A DNA stretch of 10,490 nucleotides from Chloromonas sp. AAM2 (taxonomy: Eukaryota; Chlorophyta; Chlorophyceae; Chlamydomonadales; Chlamydomonadaceae): positions 256 to 10,745 of the forward strand of contig QAXH01004706.1 in assembly GCA_004335635.1 (NCBI GenBank). Reading direction: 5' to 3'. A program made the translations under genes and the position numbers. The notes below the pieces were generated by a model. That model made no database searches. It was given only the letters and a program-made list of their open reading frames with translations, and was not told the DNA's origin. Shown in pieces: positions 10,427 through 10,490 of the stretch. The stretch's first letter is position 1. Each line of letters starts with the position of its first letter.

Positions 10427-10490
<64 letters not shown>
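1032..10490 (+). CDS. HCN/CNG/EAG-type voltage-gated K+ channel with CNBD (17 exons, 3'-partial)
   Basis: Predicted plasma- or organelle-membrane K+ channel subunit; family members assemble as tetramers and open with voltage, often tuned by cyclic nucleotides bound to the C-terminal CNBD. Suggested join: 1032-1238, 1546-1857, 2372-3382, 3952-4077, 4340-4433, 4803-4942, 5332-5358, 5685-5705, 6110-6163, 6609-6704, 7385-7473, 7863-7915, 8174-8240, 8509-8740, 9122-9173, 9869-9931, 10253-10320; 904 codons, no internal stop, phases agree at every junction. Domains: low-complexity N-terminus 1-510, S1 about 525-548, S2 about 559-580, S3 about 600-615, S4 about 627-652, S5 about 670-696, pore helix and filter 727-744, S6 about 755-782, C-linker about 783-850, CNBD from about 852. 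The TTVGYGD filter predicts K+ selectivity and differs from the CIGYG of animal HCN. The charge-rich S4 is HCN-like. No PAS domain is seen, unlike KCNH. Gating polarity cannot be read from sequence. The core is firm; the N-terminal start is not. The 3' end lies outside the window. Confidence 0.93.
1239..1545 (+). other. Intron 1 (307 bp, GT-AG)
   Basis: Donor GTGAGA, acceptor TTGTTCACAG, phase 0. No repeat or RNA gene seen inside it. Confidence 0.5.
1546..1857 (+). CDS. Exon 2: low-complexity N-terminal region
   Basis: 104 codons, phase 0 at both ends, between acceptor TTCACAG and donor CAG|GTGAGG (GT at 1858). Composition is Ser, Gln, Pro, Thr and Gly with no hydrophobic segment. A short predicted amphipathic stretch closes the exon: ARLLEKVPRMSIRQIALAAK, about residues 150-170, mixing basic and aliphatic residues. 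No known domain recognised. Reading through the donor stays open to a stop at 2104-2106, so retention of intron 2 would end the protein well before S1. Assignment to the channel rests on frame continuity with exons 1 and 3, not on homology. Confidence 0.6.
1858..2371 (+). other. Intron 2 (514 bp)
   Basis: Donor GTGAGG, acceptor TTTGCGTGCAG, phase 0. It holds a small tandem repeat of a GCATGAACACACG core (about 1989-2016). It also holds a diverged direct duplication at about 110-bp offset: GCATGTGGTACACACACACC near 2196 and GCATGCATAACACACACACA near 2306, each followed by a related GGCA..GGTTGC segment. The short reading frames on both strands here are shadows of these repeats. Confidence 0.6.
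2372..3382 (+). CDS. Exon 3: large low-complexity cytoplasmic N-terminus up to S1
   Basis: 337 codons (residues 174-510), phase 0 at both ends; acceptor GCGTGCAG|AAC, donor ATG|GTGAGT at 3383. The reading frame stays open for over 1 kb. The protein is Gln/Ser/Pro/His-rich with no hydrophobic segment. Three NLG[HQ] motifs occur about ten residues apart (DNA 2595-2660). Towards S1 there is an acidic patch DDEDE, then a basic run RRELQEKLRRRCCGRRC. Family members carry the tetramer-facing N-terminal segment just before S1, and the basic run fits a membrane-proximal cytoplasmic position. No PAS domain is recognised. Two further copies of the donor follow at 24-bp steps, so the 3' end of this exon may vary in frame. 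Confidence 0.75.
3363..3436 (+). repeat. 24-bp unit x3, each carrying a GTGAGT 5' splice site
   Basis: Three near-identical 24-bp units with core GTACCGCAATTGTCATG then GTGAGT. Potential donors have their GT at 3383, 3407 and 3431, identical from -13 to +6. Because 24 is a multiple of three, use of the second or third donor adds 8 or 16 residues (pattern VS[RC]TAIVM) without shifting frame. The third copy is followed by an in-frame TGA at about 3440, so the intron must start by 3431. Confidence 0.9.
3383..3951 (+). other. Intron 3 (569 bp; donor choice uncertain)
   Basis: Starts at 3383, 3407 or 3431 depending on which of the three tandem donors is used. The acceptor is a pyrimidine-rich tract ending TTTGCAG at 3951. 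No coding or repeat signal is evident after the donor repeats. Confidence 0.8.
3952..4077 (+). CDS. Exon 4: S1 transmembrane segment
   Basis: 42 codons (residues 511-552), phase 0 at both ends, acceptor TTTGCAG, donor ACG|GTAAGC. It encodes the family's entry into S1: DPTCVTRLVWDF matches the common HPxSxFRxxWD pattern, followed by a hydrophobic helix FLMLLLLFYVIFVTPYIIAF ending with the conserved Thr-Pro. S1 is part of the voltage-sensor domain. Retention of the following intron would stay in frame only to a TAA at 4411-4413. Confidence 0.92.
4078..4339 (+). other. Intron 4 (262 bp)
   Basis: Donor GTAAGC. The acceptor at 4339 (GGCCGCAG) is chosen because it keeps phase 0 with exon 4; the nearby AG at 4326 would shift the S2 frame. 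No repeats noted. Confidence 0.8.
4340..4433 (+). CDS. Exon 5: S2 transmembrane segment
   Basis: 94 nt, phase 0 in and phase 1 out, encoding residues 553 to the first base of codon 584. It reads VAIVDIMVNALFMLDVFLNF then RTAYP, an almost textbook S2: the VD at the start, the FxLD acidic residue inside the helix (D573, a likely partner for S4 charges) and the NFRTAY exit are all present. Donor CAG|GTACGG at 4434. The S2-S3 loop continues in exon 6. Confidence 0.92.
4434..4802 (+). other. Intron 5 (369 bp) with CA microsatellite
   Basis: Donor GTACGG, acceptor TTTCTGTCACAG, phase 1. Contains the CA/CG dinucleotide tract at 4705-4746. The short frames reading HTHTHT or VCVCVC are artefacts of that tract. 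Confidence 0.85.
4705..4746. repeat. (CA)n microsatellite with CG interruption
   Basis: Imperfect ACACACAGACACACGCGCGC followed by about 11 uninterrupted CA units, inside intron 5 and about 56 bp before the acceptor. Confidence 0.95.
4803..4942 (+). CDS. Exon 6: S2-S3 loop, S3 and start of S4
   Basis: 140 nt, phase 1 in, phase 0 out. The codon split over intron 5 gives D584. It then reads DSQLVYDRKLIAINYL and TGWFWIDMPTSLPW. The LVxDRKLIAxxYLxGWFxID run with a Pro after S3 is a strong signature of the HCN/EAG/CNG superfamily. It ends VLKAFR, giving K627 and R630, the first two charges of S4. No GT donor in the correct phase exists at the end. The exon fits only a GC donor, AGG|GCGAGT at 4943, which joins in phase 0 to the LLRVIRLLR microexon and continues the charge periodicity. 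Confidence 0.9.
4943..5331 (+). other. Intron 6 (389 bp), GC-AG type, interrupting S4
   Basis: Donor GCGAGT fits the GYRAGT pattern of GC-AG introns; acceptor CGCGGTGCAG. The only nearby GT (4954-4955, GTCTGC) would leave phase 2, incompatible with the phase-0 microexon. Contains TTAGT-type repeats at about 4985-5035 and the 59-bp minisatellite. Confidence 0.8.
5066..5259. repeat. 59-bp minisatellite, three copies plus partial fourth
   Basis: The marker TGCCTACTGTG recurs at 5071, 5130, 5189 and 5248, an exact 59-bp period. Copies 2 and 3 are nearly identical; copy 1 differs at a few C/T positions. Each full unit has a GTGTAAGGTTCTCCGAGGGC segment. It lies inside intron 6 and ends about 70 bp before the S4 microexon. 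59 is not a multiple of three, so this is not a coding repeat. Confidence 0.95.
5332..5358 (+). CDS. Exon 7: 27-nt microexon in S4
   Basis: Nine codons, LLRVIRLLR (residues 631-639), phase 0 at both ends, between acceptor GGTGCAG and donor AGG|GTGCGT. It supplies R633, R636 and R639, central gating charges of the voltage sensor. Too short for gene finders based on coding statistics. The call rests on the S4 motif, clean splice sites and exact continuation of the three-residue charge spacing on both sides. Its nine-residue length means skipping would remove three charges while keeping the charge register. Confidence 0.88.
5359..5684 (+). other. Intron 7 (326 bp)
   Basis: Donor GTGCGT, acceptor CCTGTTTTGCAG, phase 0. 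Nothing else recognised in it. Confidence 0.85.
5685..5705 (+). CDS. Exon 8: 21-nt microexon in S4
   Basis: Seven codons, VFKVIRM (residues 640-646), phase 0 at both ends, between acceptor CTGTTTTGCAG and donor ATG|GTGAGC. Supplies K642 and R645 at the expected three-residue spacing. The strong pyrimidine tract and consensus donor around so short a segment argue for a real exon. Skipping would keep the reading frame but shift the S4 charge register by one residue, since seven is not a multiple of three. Confidence 0.88.
5706..6109 (+). other. Intron 8 (404 bp)
   Basis: Donor GTGAGC, acceptor TTTCTGTTGCAG, phase 0. Near 5788-5840 a TGCATGTGTGGTCAT segment occurs twice at about 30-bp spacing. 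Confidence 0.85.
6110..6163 (+). CDS. Exon 9: end of S4 and S4-S5 linker
   Basis: 18 codons, ARLVRVPQMQRVMDVWDK (residues 647-664), phase 0 at both ends, acceptor CTGTTGCAG, donor AAG|GTAAGG. R648 and R651 finish the run of nine basic residues. The PQMQRVMDVWDK part is a short linker into S5, comparable in place to the RYIHQWEEIF linker of HCN channels. A short linker is typical of non-domain-swapped HCN/EAG/CNG channels, so that packing is inferred here. Confidence 0.9.
6164..6608 (+). other. Intron 9 (445 bp) with diverged tandem duplication
   Basis: Donor GTAAGG, acceptor CATGCCCTGCAG, phase 0. Two related segments of roughly 90-100 bp start with GGGCC(T/G)GCAT near 6196 and 6285 and each carry TACATCA..CC..ACAACRRCACAA (6236 and 6335). 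The open frames on both strands across this region are shadows. Confidence 0.8.
6609..6704 (+). CDS. Exon 10: S5 transmembrane segment
   Basis: 32 codons (residues 665-696), phase 0 at both ends, acceptor CCCTGCAG, donor TCG|GTGAGT. It reads LSGLHAVRMMMFCLVAFSF then VHWLACFFYFVAS. The HWxxC motif within a hydrophobic S5 is highly conserved in HCN/EAG/plant channels. The polar LSGLHAVR entry ends the S4-S5 linker. Confidence 0.92.
7010..7039. repeat. Perfect 13-bp inverted repeat, 4-nt loop
   Basis: CATTATTAACACC, loop GAGT, then GGTGTTAATAATG: 13 of 13 pairs. Inside intron 10 and AT-rich compared with the surroundings. Could be a hairpin in the pre-mRNA or a remnant of a small inverted-repeat element. 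It is not a terminator, since it is inside a gene and has no U-run. Confidence 0.9.
7081..7255. repeat. Diverged direct duplication, 120-bp offset
   Basis: Segments around 7087-7125 and 7207-7245 share the order GTGCT(T/G)GAG, G(T/C)CC and TGTCTCATCGT at the same spacing with many mismatches. Old tandem duplication inside intron 10. Confidence 0.6.
7385..7473 (+). CDS. Exon 11: extracellular turret before the pore
   Basis: 89 nt, phase 0 in, phase 2 out (residues 697 to the first two bases of W726), acceptor CATGCAG, donor CTG|GTATGC. Reads EYGPDVRTWITDITNEDD then PLLTADSPNVNW. The TWI motif after S5 is common in plant-like and EAG-type channels. The acidic EDD and D720 sit where surface charge near the pore mouth would concentrate cations (inference). 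The split Trp codon is completed by exon 12. Confidence 0.88.
7474..7862 (+). other. Intron 11 (389 bp)
   Basis: Donor GTATGC, acceptor GCTTGTGCAG, phase 2. No repeat or RNA gene recognised. Confidence 0.85.
7863..7915 (+). CDS. Exon 12: pore helix and K+ selectivity filter
   Basis: 53 nt, phase 2 in, phase 1 out (residues 726-744). Reads YIWSVYWAVTTMTTVGY with G744 completed by exon 13, followed by D745. TTVGYGD is the canonical K+ filter as in plant Shaker-type and many voltage-gated K+ channels; animal HCN (CIGYG) and most KCNH (SVGFG) differ. The YxxSxYWAxTTMTTVGYGD run is the strongest identifier in the window. Splitting the last filter glycine codon across an intron makes intron 12 removal essential for a working pore. 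Donor GTAAGT. Confidence 0.96.
7916..8173 (+). other. Intron 12 (258 bp)
   Basis: Donor GTAAGT, acceptor CCGGCTGCAG, phase 1. Contains a CACCAC/CATGACCACC-rich stretch near 8090-8135 but no clear tandem array. Confidence 0.9.
8174..8240 (+). CDS. Exon 13: post-filter loop and first part of S6
   Basis: 67 nt, phase 1 in, phase 2 out. Reads DIIAVQLGEKLMAILAMVLGA after G744. GDIxxxxxxEKxxAIxxMxxGA is the conserved start of S6 in HCN/EAG/plant channels. Donor AAG|GTGAGG at 8241. The following codon is AG|T, giving S766. Confidence 0.94.
8241..8508 (+). other. Intron 13 (268 bp)
   Basis: Donor GTGAGG, acceptor CTGCCCTGCAG, phase 2. Has a T-run near 8384-8394 followed by GTGTGTG. Confidence 0.9.
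8509..8740 (+). CDS. Exon 14: end of S6 and C-linker
   Basis: 232 nt, phase 2 in, phase 0 out (S766 to residue 843). S6 ends IFAYFMASTATLIAALNNAD. The C-linker follows: TRKKALVHEFLHHWKIPGRL, then the VRSYFEYVLDRQ helix and LIAELPSSLRMQ. HxWKIPxxLxxxVxxYFEYxL and ELPxSLR are hallmarks of the superfamily's C-linker, which couples CNBD movement to the gate. The position usually held by Gly in the GN/GH pair of late S6 is Ala (A773). Largest core exon. Donor CAG|GTAAGG. Confidence 0.95.
8741..9121 (+). other. Intron 14 (381 bp) with CTTGGACAGGG repeats
   Basis: Donor GTAAGG, acceptor GTGCATGTGCAG, phase 0. Its first half is a degenerate repeat field at about 8755-8960. Confidence 0.9.
8755..8960. 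repeat. Degenerate CCTTGGACAGGGCT repeat array
   Basis: The core CTTGGACAGGG(C)T occurs at about 8783, 8814, 8850 (GGGCAGGG), 8908 and 8925, with related GGACAGGG copies at 8888 and 8944 and linkers such as GGTGGACCTAGGG. Spacing is irregular (about 16-35 bp), so it is an eroded minisatellite. Confidence 0.8.
9122..9173 (+). CDS. Exon 15: end of C-linker and start of CNBD
   Basis: 52 nt, phase 0 in, phase 1 out. Reads VTWHLHREALEKVPFFQ, then G861 split with exon 16. LPxSLRxxVxxHLxxxxLxxVPFF across the exon 14/15 junction matches the family's run into the CNBD. Donor CAGG|GTGAGT at 9174. Downstream intronic sequence is open in the same frame to a stop at 9809-9811. Confidence 0.92.
9174..9868 (+). 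other. Intron 15 (695 bp), unusually free of stops
   Basis: Donor GTGAGT, acceptor TTGTGCGTGCAG, phase 1. Exon 15's frame stays open for about 212 codons into it. The translation is Trp/Cys/Ser/His-rich, resembles no domain I recognise, and other frames are also long here. I treat it as intron because exons 15 and 16 join in phase into a normal CNBD. Confidence 0.85.
9869..9931 (+). CDS. Exon 16: CNBD, first beta strands
   Basis: 63 nt, phase 1 in and out (G861 to G882). Reads KHPHFITALVPCLKLEYYSP then G882 split with exon 17. It fits the FxxxxPxFIxxLxxxLxxxxYxPGD consensus of cyclic-nucleotide-binding domains. Donor CCCG|GTGAGT at 9932. Confidence 0.93.
9932..10252 (+). other. Intron 16 (321 bp) with TGCATGTGATA repeat
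   Basis: Donor GTGAGT, acceptor GCATGGCTTCAG, phase 1. The tandem repeat begins two bases after the donor hexamer. Confidence 0.9.
9939..10020. repeat. Tandem repeat, three 14-bp then three 11-bp units
   Basis: Units GCATGCATGTGATN at 9939, 9953 and 9967, then TGCATGTGATA at 9981, 9992 and 10003, ending with a partial unit to 10020. The 11-bp unit looks like the 14-bp unit less three bases. Lies next to a 5' splice site. The - strand frames reading HMHITCISHA are produced by it. Confidence 0.95.
10253..10320 (+). CDS. Exon 17: CNBD beta-roll (last exon in window)
   Basis: 68 nt, phase 1 in, phase 0 out (G882 to E904). Reads DMIVRQGNMGHEMFFIAAG then TVE. PGDxIxxxGxxGxEMFFIxxGxVE is the core CNBD signature. 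The phosphate-binding cassette, with the Arg and Glu that contact the cyclic nucleotide, would be in following exons outside the window, so ligand binding cannot be judged. Donor GAG|GTGAGC at 10321; read-through reaches a TAA within 12 codons. Confidence 0.94.
10428..10490. repeat. (GCT)n trinucleotide microsatellite, at least 21 copies, running off the window
   Basis: Uninterrupted GCT from 10428 to the last base (63 nt). It starts 107 bp into intron 17. In-frame read-through from exon 17 hits a stop earlier, so it is not coding in this transcript as modelled. Total length is unknown because the window ends inside it. Confidence 0.97.

Noticed and set aside
10321..10490. GCT tract as a poly-Ala, poly-Leu or poly-Cys coding repeat of the channel
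   Set aside because: A consensus donor ends exon 17 at 10320 and read-through hits a TAA before the tract.

Overview
The window reads as nuclear DNA of an intron-dense eukaryote, most likely a chlorophycean green alga. I reconstructed 17 exons on the + strand. At 12 of 16 introns with both ends visible, the acceptor ends in TGCAG. Most donors are GTGAGN or GTAAGN. Introns run about 260-700 bp and are full of simple and tandem repeats (CA, GCT, TGCATG-type, a 59-bp minisatellite). That splice style and repeat load resemble Chlamydomonadales. A Dunaliella- or Haematococcus-like genome is a guess, not shown.

The window is almost entirely one gene, cut at the right edge: a six-transmembrane voltage-gated K+ channel of the HCN/CNG/EAG (KCNH) superfamily with a C-terminal cyclic-nucleotide-binding domain (CNBD). 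The spliced exons join without a stop and with matching phases at every junction, giving 904 codons (2712 nt) in the window. The residue numbers used here count from the ATG at 1032.

Layout: 1-1031 is upstream sequence with no supported gene. 1032-1238, 1546-1857 and 2372-3382 encode about 510 residues of low-complexity Q/S/P-rich N-terminus. 3952-4077 encodes S1. 4340-4433 encodes S2. 4803-4942 encodes the S2-S3 loop, S3 and the first S4 charges. 5332-5358 (27 nt) and 5685-5705 (21 nt) are microexons inside S4. 6110-6163 ends S4 and carries the linker. 6609-6704 encodes S5. 7385-7473 encodes the turret, and 7863-7915 the pore helix and TTVGYG filter. 8174-8240 and 8509-8740 encode S6 and the C-linker. 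9122-9173, 9869-9931 and 10253-10320 encode the C-linker end and first half of the CNBD. The rest of the CNBD, including the phosphate-binding cassette, lies beyond the window.

The most striking points are a voltage sensor with nine basic residues at strict three-residue spacing split over four phase-0 exons, a GC-AG intron in the middle of it, and a 24-bp unit carrying a consensus 5' splice site repeated three times in frame just before S1. I see no convincing gene on the - strand, no RNA gene, no CRISPR array and no intact mobile element.
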